Shown here: in pieces, positions 1-7,991 of the stretch
How the letters are laid out: each line of letters opens with the position of its first letter
Position numbering within the stretch: position 1 is the stretch's first letter
Source of the DNA: Chloroflexota bacterium
GTDB taxonomy: Bacteria > Chloroflexota > Anaerolineae > Promineifilales > Promineifilaceae
Assembly (NCBI GenBank): GCA_003696605.1
Contig: RFGV01000163.1
Coordinates: forward strand, 1 to 32,091
Direction of reading: 5' to 3'
Length of the DNA: 32,091 nucleotides
Notes under the pieces: model-generated
Told to the model about the DNA's origin: nothing
The model's database searches: none
What the model saw: only the letters and a program-made list of their open reading frames with translations
Made by a program: the position numbers and the translations under genes

Positions 1-758
1 CCCCCAACCTCCTGCCCACACCCATCGGCCCTTATAGCTGGACACTAAAAGTTCCCATCCTCATGTACCATTACATCAGCGTCCCCCCCGCCGATGCCGA
101 CATCTACCGCTACGATCTTTCCGTAGAACCAGACAACTTCCGTGCCCAAATGGCTTATCTGGCAGAAAACGGATACACCACCATTGACCTCTACGACCTT
201 TCCCTGGCTATCACCAACAAAAAAGAACTCCCTCCCAAACCCGTCATTCTCACCTTCGACGACGGCTACCGAGACAATTACGAAAACGCCTTTCCTGTCT
301 TGCAAGAGTTTGGCCTCAAAGGTACATTCTTTGTCGTAACCGAGTTTGTTGATCGTGGTCTGGAAGCATATATGACCTGGCCCATGCTAGAAGAGATGGC
401 CGCCGCCGGACAACGCATTGAACCACACTCCAAAACACATGCCGATTTACGAAATCGTGACCGGGACTTTCTCATCTGGGAAATCTTGGGCTCGCAAGAA
501 ACGATTGCCGCCCACATTGGCTACACACCACGCTATTTTGCCTATCCTGGTGGCCGCTATGATGATGCCGTTATCCAGATTTTGCGAGAACTGGATTATT
601 GGGGGGCAGTGACCACGATCAGCGGTAAATGGCATGGCTTTGCGGATCGGTATGAATGGACACGCCTCCGTGTGCGACACGATACCACATTGGCCGAATT
701 TGCCGATCTGATAGACCCGGGAGACACGGTAGGCGGAAAACCACAGGGGAACAATTAA
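1..758 (+). CDS. Polysaccharide deacetylase (NodB domain), 5' end outside the window
   Basis: Carbohydrate esterase family 4 enzyme, expected to remove acetyl groups from a cell-wall or exported polysaccharide using a bound metal. The reading frame is open to the first bases of the window (codons in frame from base 3), so the N-terminus is missing. An ATG at 63 lies inside the usual VPILMYH opening of the domain and is not a convincing start. Numbered from that ATG, motif 1 is TFDDGY (residues 64-69, metal-binding Asp 67 and catalytic-type Asp 66), motif 2 is HSKTH (His 122 and His 126 bind metal), and motif 3 is RYFAYPGGR near residue 157. About 230 residues of the domain are present, so the catalytic part looks complete. 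The next gene starts directly after its stop, which suggests cotranscription. Confidence 0.9.
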   Translation, partial: PNLLPTPIGPYSWTLKVPILMYHYISVPPADADIYRYDLSVEPDNFRAQMAYLAENGYTTIDLYDLSLAITNKKELPPKPVILTFDDGYRDNYENAFPVLQEFGLKGTFFVVTEFVDRGLEAYMTWPMLEEMAAAGQRIEPHSKTHADLRNRDRDFLIWEILGSQETIAAHIGYTPRYFAYPGGRYDDAVIQILRELDYWGAVTTISGKWHGFADRYEWTRLRVRHDTTLAEFADLIDPGDTVGGKPQGNN

Positions 759-1286
759 GTGGTTGAAGAAAACCAAAAACAGGACAAACACAAAGAACCA
801 GCCCGCATTTTCCCTTTCTTTATTATTGCCCATTGGGCACGGTTTGCCTATTTGGGATTGCTAGGAGTAACGTGTGTGGCTACGGCCGTTTACGGATTCT
901 GGCAACTATTCCAGCCCGTTACCCAGACAACCGGTACACTCACCGGCCTCACTACCGATCAATCCCACTACCCCCTAACCAGCTATACACTCCTAATCCA
1001 GACTGATGACAATCAACTGCACCCAATCCGCCTGCGAAATAACGGCCGTATTCACACCTACCTCCAAACTCACCCTGACCTGCTTTTTACCCGTGTCGCC
1101 ATCCAACAACAGGCTGGTGTAGCCACCCTCCTTATCCCCCTCAATGGTCACACTCCACCTATACGCGAAATCACCATCTCCCCCCTTTTCCTCCTTTTCA
1201 CTGCCTTCCTCATGCTTATTCTGTTCTTTCCCCTGGCCTATCCCGCTCTTTTTGAACACCGTTCTTCAGCAACAGATTGGTCATAA
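759..1286 (+). CDS. Two-pass membrane protein of unknown function
   Basis: 175 residues; I do not recognise a family. The start is GTG at 759, immediately after the TAA of the deacetylase, with AGGGGA at 745-750 as ribosome binding site. The N-terminal 25 residues are polar and charged. A hydrophobic segment follows at about residues 28-50 (YLGLLGVTCVATAVYGFW). A soluble stretch of about 90 residues is predicted outside the membrane, and a second very hydrophobic segment lies at about 140-167 (LFLLFTAFLMLILFFPLAY). This N-in/C-in layout with an extracytoplasmic loop resembles small DUF3592-type membrane proteins, but I cannot confirm that. It is probably cotranscribed with the deacetylase and may share its envelope role. 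It contains two ACGGCCGT copies (882, 1042). Confidence 0.75.
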   Translation: MVEENQKQDKHKEPARIFPFFIIAHWARFAYLGLLGVTCVATAVYGFWQLFQPVTQTTGTLTGLTTDQSHYPLTSYTLLIQTDDNQLHPIRLRNNGRIHTYLQTHPDLLFTRVAIQQQAGVATLLIPLNGHTPPIREITISPLFLLFTAFLMLILFFPLAYPALFEHRSSATDWS

Positions 1287-1330
1287 CCAGCCCGGTTGCT
1301 GAAACCATGCTGGAACTATGGAGGTAACAA

Positions 1331-2065
1331 ATGGAACTTGCAGGCAAAGTCGCTGTTATTACCGGTGGCGCAGTACGATTAGGCCGGGCACTGACATTGG
1401 CATTAGCCCAAGCCGGATGTCATGTGTTTATTCATTACGGCCGTTCTGCCGCCCCCGCGCAACAAACCCAAACAGATGCCCAAGCCCTGGGCATACAAGC
1501 CCATATTTTTAGTGCCGATTTAGCTGACCCAAACGCTGTCAGCCGCATCATTCCGGCTGCTGTGGCCCAATTTGGTCAGGTAGATATCCTCATTAACAAT
1601 GCCGCCATCTTCCCGGAAGAAGACAACTTCAGCCACACAGACGCCGCCTTGTGGGATAAACTATTTGCGGTAAATTTGCGAGCACCTTTTTTGCTTAGCC
1701 AGGCATTTGCCGCCCAGCTTCCAGCCAACACACAGGGCAAAATTATCAACATCACTGATGCCCGCGTGCGCCACCCCCAAACCGATCACTTTGTCTATCG
1801 GCTAACCAAAGGGGGCTTGTGGCAAATGACAGAAATGCTGGCACATGCCCTCGCGCCTCGTGTGACGGTAAATGCTGTTGCTCTGGGGGCAATTTTGCCC
1901 CCGCCAGGACAAGATGAAGGTTACCTGCAAAATCTGGCTCAAACACGTGTTCCGTTGCAACGGGCAGGAAGTGCGGAAATTGTCACGCAAAATGTGTTAC
2001 ATTTGCTCACACAGGATTTTTTGACGGGTGTGGTGATTCCCATAGATGGGGGAGAGTTTTTATAA
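1331..2065 (+). CDS. Pteridine-reductase-type short-chain dehydrogenase (FolM/PTR1-like)
   Basis: 244-residue SDR with a Rossmann fold: TGGAVRLGRA (residues 11-20) for the dinucleotide and HYGRS (35-39), which matches the HYHRS NADPH-phosphate pocket of PTR1. In the active site the usual SDR serine is replaced by Asp 143 (NITDAR), followed 13 residues later by Tyr 156 and then Lys 160 (YRLTK). That Asp-13-Tyr-4-Lys spacing is the one known from pteridine reductases. The expected role is NADPH reduction of a dihydropterin or dihydrofolate. folB and folK lie about 1 kb downstream on the same strand, which supports a folate or pterin role. The ATG has TGGAGGT at 1319-1325 as ribosome binding site. 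The substrate is inferred; a generic SDR remains possible. Confidence 0.82.
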   Translation: MELAGKVAVITGGAVRLGRALTLALAQAGCHVFIHYGRSAAPAQQTQTDAQALGIQAHIFSADLADPNAVSRIIPAAVAQFGQVDILINNAAIFPEEDNFSHTDAALWDKLFAVNLRAPFLLSQAFAAQLPANTQGKIINITDARVRHPQTDHFVYRLTKGGLWQMTEMLAHALAPRVTVNAVALGAILPPPGQDEGYLQNLAQTRVPLQRAGSAEIVTQNVLHLLTQDFLTGVVIPIDGGEFL

Positions 2066-2151
2066 GGGATAAACCCGGCTAAATCGTGGCAAAACGGCCG
2101 TTTTCGGGTTACACTCTGAACATCATCACCCAGTCAGGCAGGAGAAGAACC

Positions 2152-3024
2152 ATGAAACATCTCGAAAGCACTTTCCAGGGCGCAGATGACACCATCCTTT
2201 ACTACCAATATTGGCTACCAGACACACCCCCAAAAGCCACTCTCATTATTATCCACGGCTTTGGCGAACACAGTGGTCGGTATATGAATATCGTTAACTA
2301 CCTTGTTCCCAAAGGCTACGCCATTTACAGCTTTGACCATCGCGGACACGGCCGTTCCCCCGGCCAACGAGGCCACATCAACCATATAAGCGAATTCCGC
2401 AACGATGTACACGCCTTTGTACAACTCATCCGCCAGCAAACACCTGACCTCCCCCTCTTCCTCTACGGTCACAGCATGGGTGGCCTCATTGTGCTTGACT
2501 ACGGTTTACACCACCCAGACGGATTAAGCGGCGTTATCTCTTCTGCACCAGCCATTGGCGAGCTAGGCGTTCACCCCATTTTGCTGACAATCGGCCGTAT
2601 CATGTCACGCATCTTGCCCCGCTTCAGCCTCAATGCCAACCTCGACGCCACAGCCATCTCCCGCAACGAAAAAGTCGTACGTGCCTACCAGGAAGATCCA
2701 CTGGTACATGGCCGCGCTTCTGCCCGCCTGAGCACCGAACTGCAAGACGCCGCCACCTGGATACAAGCCCATGCCACCGAATGGCGCTTGCCCCTCTTAA
2801 TTCTGCATGGTACAGCCGACCGCCTCACAGCACCAGAAGGCAGCCAACGTTTCTTTGAAAATGTCACCTGGCCAGACAAACAACGCATTGTATATGAGGG
2901 CGGCTACCATGAATCACACAATGATATTCACTATGAACGTGTTCTGGCCGATCTGAGCAACTGGCTGGAAGCCCACCTCCAGCAAACGCAAGATTCCCAT
3001 CAAGACTCTTTAGCAAATACCTGA
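2152..3024 (+). CDS. Alpha/beta hydrolase, monoacylglycerol lipase / lysophospholipase type
   Basis: 290 residues when started at ATG 2152, which is preceded by AGGAGA at 2140-2145. A GTG at 2086 would add 22 residues but has no ribosome binding site, and the extra residues are unlike the family. The protein shows HGFGEHSGRY (oxyanion region, residues 35-44), DHRGHGRS (62-69), the nucleophile elbow GHSMGG (Ser 108), Asp 223 in HGTADRL and His 253 in GGYHES, a complete triad. This is the Hydrolase_4 / PldB pattern, so the likely reaction is hydrolysis of mono- or lysoglycerides. It sits between the pteridine-reductase-like gene and folB with short gaps, so it may share their transcript without sharing their pathway. 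Confidence 0.88.
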   Translation: MKHLESTFQGADDTILYYQYWLPDTPPKATLIIIHGFGEHSGRYMNIVNYLVPKGYAIYSFDHRGHGRSPGQRGHINHISEFRNDVHAFVQLIRQQTPDLPLFLYGHSMGGLIVLDYGLHHPDGLSGVISSAPAIGELGVHPILLTIGRIMSRILPRFSLNANLDATAISRNEKVVRAYQEDPLVHGRASARLSTELQDAATWIQAHATEWRLPLLILHGTADRLTAPEGSQRFFENVTWPDKQRIVYEGGYHESHNDIHYERVLADLSNWLEAHLQQTQDSHQDSLANT

Positions 3025-3071
3025 AAGAAACGCAAACATTAAAACCTGGCGTCACAACCAAAGGAACAGAA

Positions 3072-3440
3072 ATGGACAAGATTATTATCAAAGATCTGCT
3101 GTTGCGCGGCATTATCGGCATCAATCCGGACGAACGGGAAAACAAGCAGGACATTCTCATTAATCTGGTGCTCTATACCGATGTGCGTCAGGCAGCCGCT
3201 TCGGATGATATTGCCGATGCAGTGAATTATCGGAGTATTACCAAGCGAATTATTGACCATGTAGAAAATTCGGCCGATTTTTTGGTGGAAAAGCTGGTGA
3301 CGGATATTGCCCGTATTGTGTTGACGGAATTTCCCGTCGAACGGGCAAAAGTGCGTGTGGAAAAGCCGGGAGCCTTGCGCTTTGCGCGTTCTGTGGGCAT
3401 TGAAATTGAGCGCACTCGGACGGATTTTTTGCAGGAATGA
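3072..3440 (+). CDS. folB: Dihydroneopterin aldolase
   Basis: 122 residues, the usual FolB length. It cleaves 7,8-dihydroneopterin to 6-hydroxymethyl-7,8-dihydropterin and glycolaldehyde in the cytosol, a step of folate synthesis. Visible family features are the N-terminal strand MDKIIIKDLLLRGIIG, the NPDERENKQ segment with the conserved Glu, DAVNYRSITK around the substrate pocket, FLVEKLVTDIA, and the C-terminal VEKPGALRFA containing the catalytic-type lysine. AAAGGA at 3060-3065 precedes the ATG. The stop codon overlaps the start of folK (ATGA at 3437-3440), so the two are translationally coupled. Confidence 0.95.
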   Translation: MDKIIIKDLLLRGIIGINPDERENKQDILINLVLYTDVRQAAASDDIADAVNYRSITKRIIDHVENSADFLVEKLVTDIARIVLTEFPVERAKVRVEKPGALRFARSVGIEIERTRTDFLQE

Positions 3441-3955
3441 ATCAGGTTTTTGTGTTGCTGGGTTCAAATATTGACAAGGAAAAAAATTTACCAACGGCCG
3501 TTTCCCTTTTGCGACAATCCTGTACGGTAACGGCCGTTTCCTCCGTGTACGAAACAATTCCGGTTGGTTTACGCCATCAGCCTAACTTTTGGAATACGGC
3601 CGTACTTCTCGCCACCCCCCTGGATGCCCCCACCTTACACCAAACCATTTTACGCCCGCTGGAACAACAGCTAAACCGCGTCCGCACCTACGACAAAAAT
3701 GCTCCTCGCACCATTGACGCTGACATCATCCTTTTCAACAACGACGTATTTGACTTTGACCACCACCACATCCCCGATCCAGATTTACTCCGCTTTCCCC
3801 ATGTGGCTGTGCCCATAGCTGAGCTGGCACCACAAATGCCCCACCCGGAAACCAGAGAACCACTGGCCAAAATTGCCCAACGTCTGCTAGCTGAATTGAC
3901 AGCCCGCGAAGGGCAGCCGGTAGTGTGGAAACGGCCAGATGTGCAGTTGTCGTAA
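3437..3955 (+). CDS. folK: 2-amino-4-hydroxy-6-hydroxymethyldihydropteridine pyrophosphokinase (HPPK)
   Basis: 172 residues. It transfers pyrophosphate from ATP to 6-hydroxymethyl-dihydropterin, the step after FolB. It has the N-terminal VFVLLGSNI motif and the HPPK signature around APRTIDADIILF (residues 89-100), with Mg-binding Asp 94 and Asp 96, and FPHVAVPIAELAP in the C-terminal part. The start overlaps the folB stop by four bases. Three ACGGCCGT copies lie in the first 170 bases (3494, 3530, 3596). Beyond the third, codon use changes abruptly from G/T-rich to C-rich without a break in the frame. No folP or folE is in the window. Confidence 0.95.
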   Translation: MNQVFVLLGSNIDKEKNLPTAVSLLRQSCTVTAVSSVYETIPVGLRHQPNFWNTAVLLATPLDAPTLHQTILRPLEQQLNRVRTYDKNAPRTIDADIILFNNDVFDFDHHHIPDPDLLRFPHVAVPIAELAPQMPHPETREPLAKIAQRLLAELTAREGQPVVWKRPDVQLS

Positions 3956-3993
3956 AACTTAGTTAGTTACTGGAGTTCGGTTCACAAGAGGAA

Positions 3994-4632
3994 TCAGGAA
4001 GAAACGGCCGTCAGTCGTTCACGATACCGCGCCTGTACAACTTCCTGAAAATAGGACAACCCGCGTCGGTGAGCCTGTTGCTGTCGGGCACGAATAAAGC
4101 GGTAATTACGGCGTGGCTCTTCTGGCACTGGCCGGGAAACAGAGCTGACACGCAAAACAACTTGTCCGTCTGGCAACCAGGCCACATAAGCTGACCACTC
4201 CCCTTGCTCAACATGCCGGGCAGTTGTTACACAAGTAAAGCCACATCGACGATCAGCCTGAGTAACGGCCGTTACCTCATTCATCACCACTGCATCCAGC
4301 ACCACCCGCCCCCGCAATTGCCATACATGCACCCGCTGCACAATCCGATCCCCCACTTGCAGCCAACGCCCCTGCAAATCAAAATCGCTCATATGCGTCA
4401 ACACATCCGGCGGATAAAATTCATACCGCATCAACACATCCGCCGCACAGGCAAACAACTCGCCGGTGGCATCATGCCCCAATGACGCCTCATATTTATC
4501 TATGTGCCATGTCTCATCAAGGGGGATACTGGCATGGTAATTCAGCGGAACCTGTTCCCATTCATCCAGGTACTTTACATCACAACAACCATCAGACAGC
4601 CATTCCAGAGTAACCGTCGTTAAAAGAGCCAT
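3994..4632 (-). CDS. DUF1990 family protein
   Basis: 212 residues, transcribed toward folK. The C-terminal half carries the DUF1990 (UPF0548) pattern: GFTCVTTARHVEQGEW, then a strand ending in RVSSVSRPV, then an Arg-rich helix where other members have the RPVQRRFQRRY-like tail. The N-terminal part has PPDVLTHMSDF and GDRIVQRVHVW, also typical of the family. The family has no established biochemical role. The start has no strong ribosome binding site. An ACGGCCGT copy at 4004 encodes Thr-Ala-Val three residues before the C-terminal end, so the tail itself appears shaped by the element. It has no obvious partner genes. Confidence 0.68.
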   Translation of the reverse strand: MALLTTVTLEWLSDGCCDVKYLDEWEQVPLNYHASIPLDETWHIDKYEASLGHDATGELFACAADVLMRYEFYPPDVLTHMSDFDLQGRWLQVGDRIVQRVHVWQLRGRVVLDAVVMNEVTAVTQADRRCGFTCVTTARHVEQGEWSAYVAWLPDGQVVLRVSSVSRPVPEEPRRNYRFIRARQQQAHRRGLSYFQEVVQARYRERLTAVSS

Positions 4633-4850
4633 TTTACTCGCGCATTACTTGAATTGCGCAGCCATTCAATTGACCATGCTGTAAATATTCTACAAGTTAT
4701 AAAGAGGCAACGCAACACTAACAGCACAAATTTGGACTAATTTCCCCCCTTTCCCTCTGGCAGCCAGCTTCAAACTATGTTAAGGTGAAGGCACATCAAC
4801 CGTTCAAGTCATACCTCATGACACAAATTTGCATAATTTAAGGAAGTAAC

Positions 4851-5780
4851 ATGTCATCACATACCGTCCCCCAAAGATTAGCCCGCCAGTTAGACAAGTG
4901 GGTCTTATACAGTATGAACAGGCGACTGCCAGGCAGCTTTGAACATAGTTACCAGAACGCACCTTCATTGGAAGATGTACTGGCAGCCACACAAGTCGAT
5001 CGGAGGAAAACGGCCGTTTACAACCTCACCGCCCCTGGTGAACATCCCATCTATTTACATACCACCACCGGAACCCTGCGGTGTCATGTCCGAGTCCGCC
5101 CTCACCACAACCCCAATGCCCCTCTCATTCTGTACCATCATGGCTTCAACGAAACCCCCTACACCAATTCCTGGCGCCGCATTTTCTCCCCGCGCCATCT
5201 ATTCGCCGCCCACACCGTCTGCATACAAGCCCCCTTCCACAACAACTGGCGCGACCCTCTGCTCAAAGGCTTTGCCAGCTTGCAAAACGTCTATCAAATA
5301 TTTGCTGGTTCACTCCGTATTATGGAACTGGTACAACAACAATTTGAAGCACAAGGAACACCATGGACAATCGTCGCTGGCGCAAGCTGGGGAGGCATTA
5401 CCAGCATGCTTTACGCAGGCATTCTCGGAAACACTCGTGCGGTTGTGCCCATGCTCTCCTCCCCCAACCTGGCACAAGTATTGTGGGATATTGCCGATTT
5501 ATTCAATCGCCCAGTACCTATCTCTCACAGCCATCTTAGCAAACTGTTAGACTTCACACCTTATTATCGGCGCGTTCCCCCTCATCGTGTCTTTCCCTTA
5601 CTGGGAGAATGTGACCTTTTCTTTCGCTGGGAGCATCACGCACCTATCTTTGAACCACGACCTATCACCACAATAAATGGCAGCCATATCACTTCATTCC
5701 TGTATGCCCATCAATTACGGCAACATCTTCTTTCAGTATTGGAACAAGTGCAATCCTGGCCAGAAAACGGCCGTTACTAA
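4851..5780 (+). CDS. Alpha/beta hydrolase with GASWGG nucleophile elbow
   Basis: 309 residues. The core strand LILYHHGFNE (residues 92-101) gives the oxyanion region, GASWGG places the nucleophile at Ser 179, and Asp 255 (GECDLFF) and His 279 (NGSHIT) complete a plausible triad. The first 75 residues form a family-specific N-terminal extension without a signal peptide or membrane segment. It resembles the large, poorly characterised ABHD18-like group rather than lipases or esterases with known substrates, so the substrate is unknown. AAGGAAG about 4 bases before the ATG is the ribosome binding site. It stands alone in a 218-base upstream and 137-base downstream gap and ends at the shared terminator at 5861. 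An ACGGCCGT copy (5767) forms the C-terminal Asn-Gly-Arg-Tyr. Confidence 0.8.
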   Translation: MSSHTVPQRLARQLDKWVLYSMNRRLPGSFEHSYQNAPSLEDVLAATQVDRRKTAVYNLTAPGEHPIYLHTTTGTLRCHVRVRPHHNPNAPLILYHHGFNETPYTNSWRRIFSPRHLFAAHTVCIQAPFHNNWRDPLLKGFASLQNVYQIFAGSLRIMELVQQQFEAQGTPWTIVAGASWGGITSMLYAGILGNTRAVVPMLSSPNLAQVLWDIADLFNRPVPISHSHLSKLLDFTPYYRRVPPHRVFPLLGECDLFFRWEHHAPIFEPRPITTINGSHITSFLYAHQLRQHLLSVLEQVQSWPENGRY

Positions 5781-5860
5781 CCCATACTCACTAACTACTT
5801 ATCTTCAACTAAGGAAAAATTTAAGATCCCTCGTTACACTACAAAAGAAGTCGCCAAAAG

Positions 5861-5909
5861 AAGTGTACAGCCCCGGTTTCCCCTCCTGGCCGGGGCTGTA
5901 CACTTTTTT
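5861..5909. terminator. Bidirectional intrinsic terminator between the hydrolase and alr
   Basis: A perfect 16-bp inverted repeat (AAGTGTACAGCCCCGG at 5861-5876 and its complement at 5890-5905) with a 13-base loop. On the plus strand it runs into TTTTTT (5904-5909). On the minus strand it is followed by CTTCTTTTGG. It lies between two convergent genes and can serve both. Confidence 0.92.
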
Positions 5910-5917
5910 GAGCACCT

Positions 5918-7078
5918 TTACGGCTCATACTTATACAAACGCGGCACACGTGTATTAATATTCGTCAACACCTCATACGGAATCGTCCCTGCCCACTGAG
6001 CCAAATCCTCACAGCGAATCCACTCCTCACCCGACGCCCCAATTAGCACCACCTCATCCCCATTATACGCCGAATCCCACTCAATATTCACCATCACCTG
6101 GTCCATACAAATACGCCCAACCACCGGATACCGCTTCCCCCGAATCAACACCTCAGCCTTACCCGACATACTCCGAAAATAACCATCACCATACCCCACC
6201 GGCACAGTAACCACCCGTACCATATGATCACTTTGCCATGTCGAACCATAACTGACTGGATGCCCCGGCTTAACCACCTTAAAATACACCACCCGTGACT
6301 TCCACGACAGTGCCGGTCGCACCACAATCGTCTGTTTCACCTCATCAGAAGGATACACCCCATAGAGCAAAATTCCTGCCCGAACAATATCAAAATAACT
6401 TTCTGGCATCTGCAAAATTGCCCCAGAATTGGCCATATGCCGCAATCGTGGGTGGGGTAATCCCCGTTCTTCATAAAACTGCAAAACTTGTCGAAATCGG
6501 TTCAACTGTTCTTGGGCATAAGAAAGATTGGCCGCGTCAGAGCTGGCAAAGTGGGAGTAAATCCCCTCTACCTCACAATACTCACACCGCAAAGCAGCTT
6601 CCAACAATGTGTGCGCGCTGTAATAATGCACGCCAATTCGCTCCATACCAGTATCAATCTTCAGATGTACTTTTGCCCGTCGTCCCATCCGGCGAGCAGT
6701 TTCATTGATATGTTCCAGCTTTTCCACTGAAGAAGCTGTTAATGTCAGATCGTGAGTCAGAAAAAGAGGAATCTGATTCCCCAAAATCCCTCCCAACACA
6801 AGAATGGGGGTCTCAATTCCAGCTTCACGAAGCAAAATCCCTTCTTCTAAAAAGGCCACTCCCAAATAAGGTGCGCCCAAAGATGCAACATGGCGGGCGA
6901 CTTCTACCAATCCATGCCCATACGCATTAGCCTTGAGAATGGGCATCACTTGCGCGGGGGCTACGGCCTGTTCAATAGCACGATAATTTTCGGTCAGTCT
7001 GGCCAGATTGATCTCCACATAGGTGGGGCGCACGGTACCGTAGTTGGCACTTATGGTTAACTGATTTAGTGCTGTCAT
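5918..7078 (-). CDS. alr: Alanine racemase
   Basis: 386 residues, full length. This PLP enzyme interconverts L- and D-alanine for peptidoglycan. Lys 49 in PILKANAYGHG forms the Schiff base; Tyr 277 in PVSYGSTW is the second catalytic base. RICMDQVMVNI and the C-terminal beta domain (VVLIGASGEEW, then PYEVLTNINTRVPR) are also present. The gene has no ACGGCCGT copy over 1.1 kb, unlike its neighbours. It diverges from the glycine cleavage operon. A possible -10 box (TAGAAT) ends only six bases before the ATG, so its mRNA may have almost no leader. AGAGG directly before the ATG is too close to be a good ribosome binding site. Confidence 0.96.
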   Translation of the reverse strand: MTALNQLTISANYGTVRPTYVEINLARLTENYRAIEQAVAPAQVMPILKANAYGHGLVEVARHVASLGAPYLGVAFLEEGILLREAGIETPILVLGGILGNQIPLFLTHDLTLTASSVEKLEHINETARRMGRRAKVHLKIDTGMERIGVHYYSAHTLLEAALRCEYCEVEGIYSHFASSDAANLSYAQEQLNRFRQVLQFYEERGLPHPRLRHMANSGAILQMPESYFDIVRAGILLYGVYPSDEVKQTIVVRPALSWKSRVVYFKVVKPGHPVSYGSTWQSDHMVRVVTVPVGYGDGYFRSMSGKAEVLIRGKRYPVVGRICMDQVMVNIEWDSAYNGDEVVLIGASGEEWIRCEDLAQWAGTIPYEVLTNINTRVPRLYKYEP

Positions 7079-7084
7079 GCCTCT

Positions 7085-7113
7085 ATTCTAGCGGATATGG
7101 GTCACGCTGTCGC
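7085..7113 (-). promoter_or_regulatory. Possible alr promoter giving a near-leaderless mRNA
   Basis: On the minus strand GCGACA (complement of 7108-7113) is followed after 17 bases by TAGAAT (complement of 7085-7090). The alr ATG begins six bases after the -10 box, so transcription would start at or next to the A of the start codon. The -35 match is only moderate. Confidence 0.35.
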
Positions 7114-7119
7114 ACTTGT

Positions 7120-7148
7120 TTGCACATTGGGCAAGGCAAGCGTACAAT
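7120..7148 (+). promoter_or_regulatory. Sigma-70-type promoter of the glycine cleavage operon
   Basis: TTGCAC (7120-7125), a 17-base spacer and TACAAT (7143-7148). Transcription would start near 7155, about 45 bases before the glycine riboswitch and 360 bases before gcvH. It lies almost back to back with the proposed alr promoter. Confidence 0.55.
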
Positions 7149-7199
7149 TGCAGCAGGGTAGTTATGTGTCGCGGACAATTTAATACTGCAAACGGCCGT

Positions 7200-7430
7200 C
7201 TGGGAGAGCATTCCATTTTTTAACCATGTTTTCTTCGTCTGACATGGAATCGCCGAAGGGGCAAACCGATTTTACGGTGAAACTCTCAGGCAAAAGGACC
7301 GGACGACCGGGTAACTCTGGAAAGCTGTCATTCCTTCCCCTCCTTCCTTTAACCAAATCTGCAATGACAGCACCGAAGGGGCAAGCTAATTGTGCAAATT
7401 AGCGAATCTCTCAGGTCCATGACAGAGGAT
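7200..7430 (+). promoter_or_regulatory. Tandem glycine riboswitch
   Basis: Two glycine aptamers in series. Aptamer 1 has GGGAGAG (7202-7208), a P3-type stem formed by ATTCCA (7210-7215) and TGGAAT (7245-7250), the conserved CGCCGAAGGGGCAA (7251-7264), then ACTCTCAGGCAAAAGGACCG and the closing ACTCTGG. Aptamer 2 repeats the core as CACCGAAGGGGCAA from about 7371, with AATCTCTCAGGT and GACAGAGG at the 3' side. It sits directly before a terminator and gcvH-gcvP. The known role of this class is to turn on glycine breakdown when glycine is plentiful. An ACGGCCGT copy abuts its 5' edge (7192-7199). Confidence 0.93.
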
Positions 7431-7466
7431 GCCAGCAATGCCTTATTGCTGTGCGTCCTTTTTTTA
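7427..7466 (+). terminator. Riboswitch expression-platform terminator
   Basis: GGATGCCAGCAAT pairs with ATTGCTGTGCGTCC (about 13 pairs, one G-U and one bulged T) around a five-base loop, followed by TTTTTTT at 7459-7465. The 5' arm begins within the 3' end of aptamer 2 (GACAGAGGATGCC), so folding of the glycine-bound aptamer and of this hairpin can compete. That is the arrangement expected for an ON switch. It lies about 50 bases before the gcvH start. Confidence 0.82.
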
Positions 7467-7514
7467 TCTCTGTTGGTGAAGTTTTTCACCTTTAGCAGTT
7501 AGGAGGATTTACTC

Positions 7515-7907
7515 ATGAGCCACAATATTCCAGCCGACTTGCGTTATACAAAAGATGATGAATGGGTCAGAGTTGAGGGCGATGAAGTGGTGGTAGGCAT
7601 CACAGATTACGCCCAGGACGCACTGTCTGATATCGTGTACCTGGAACTGCCTAATGCAGGCGACTTTTTTGGCATAGGCGAAGTATTTGGTGTGGTGGAA
7701 TCGGTAAAAGCCGCCGCCGATTTGTATATGCCTGTGTCAGGTGATGTTGTCGCCGTCAATGAAGCGTTGATTGATACCCCAGAATTAATAAATGAAGACC
7801 CATATGGGGCAGCGTGGATGATTCGGGTGAAGATGAGTGAACCGGAACAGTTGGACGAGCTGATGGACGCAGAGGCTTACCGGGCACATTGTGAGGCACG
7901 CGGGTAG
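7515..7907 (+). CDS. gcvH: Glycine cleavage system H protein
   Basis: 130 residues. This lipoyl carrier shuttles the aminomethyl group between the P, T and L proteins. The lipoylation site is Lys 65 in VVESVKAAADLYMP. Flanking family features are the N-terminal LRYTKDDEWVRVEGDEVVVGITDYA-type beta domain and GAAWMIRVKMSEP near the end. A strong AGGAGG (7501-7506) lies eight bases before the ATG. It is first in the operon after the glycine riboswitch and is followed by gcvP after 141 bases. gcvT, which usually completes the system, is not within the window. Confidence 0.97.
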   Translation: MSHNIPADLRYTKDDEWVRVEGDEVVVGITDYAQDALSDIVYLELPNAGDFFGIGEVFGVVESVKAAADLYMPVSGDVVAVNEALIDTPELINEDPYGAAWMIRVKMSEPEQLDELMDAEAYRAHCEARG

Positions 7908-7963
7908 CCAGGTGGCGTTCAGCTTCTGTCCGGGGGTTGATAGATGGATATAGTGGTGTGACA

Positions 7964-7991
7964 ACGGCCGTTTCTGCCTGATTACGGCCGT
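7964..7991. repeat. Paired ACGGCCGT elements between gcvH and gcvP
   Basis: Two copies of the palindrome (7964-7971 and 7984-7991) stand 20 bases apart in the 141-base non-coding gap. The flanks differ strikingly: 7911-7960 has about 21 G and 6 C, whereas 7992-8041 has about 4 G and 27 C. Confidence 0.9.

Noticed and set aside
3494-3603. Horizontal transfer breakpoint inside folK, suggested by the change in codon style
   Set aside because: The same change recurs at many palindrome copies inside single intact genes and in a non-coding gap, so a local strand process explains it better than transfer.
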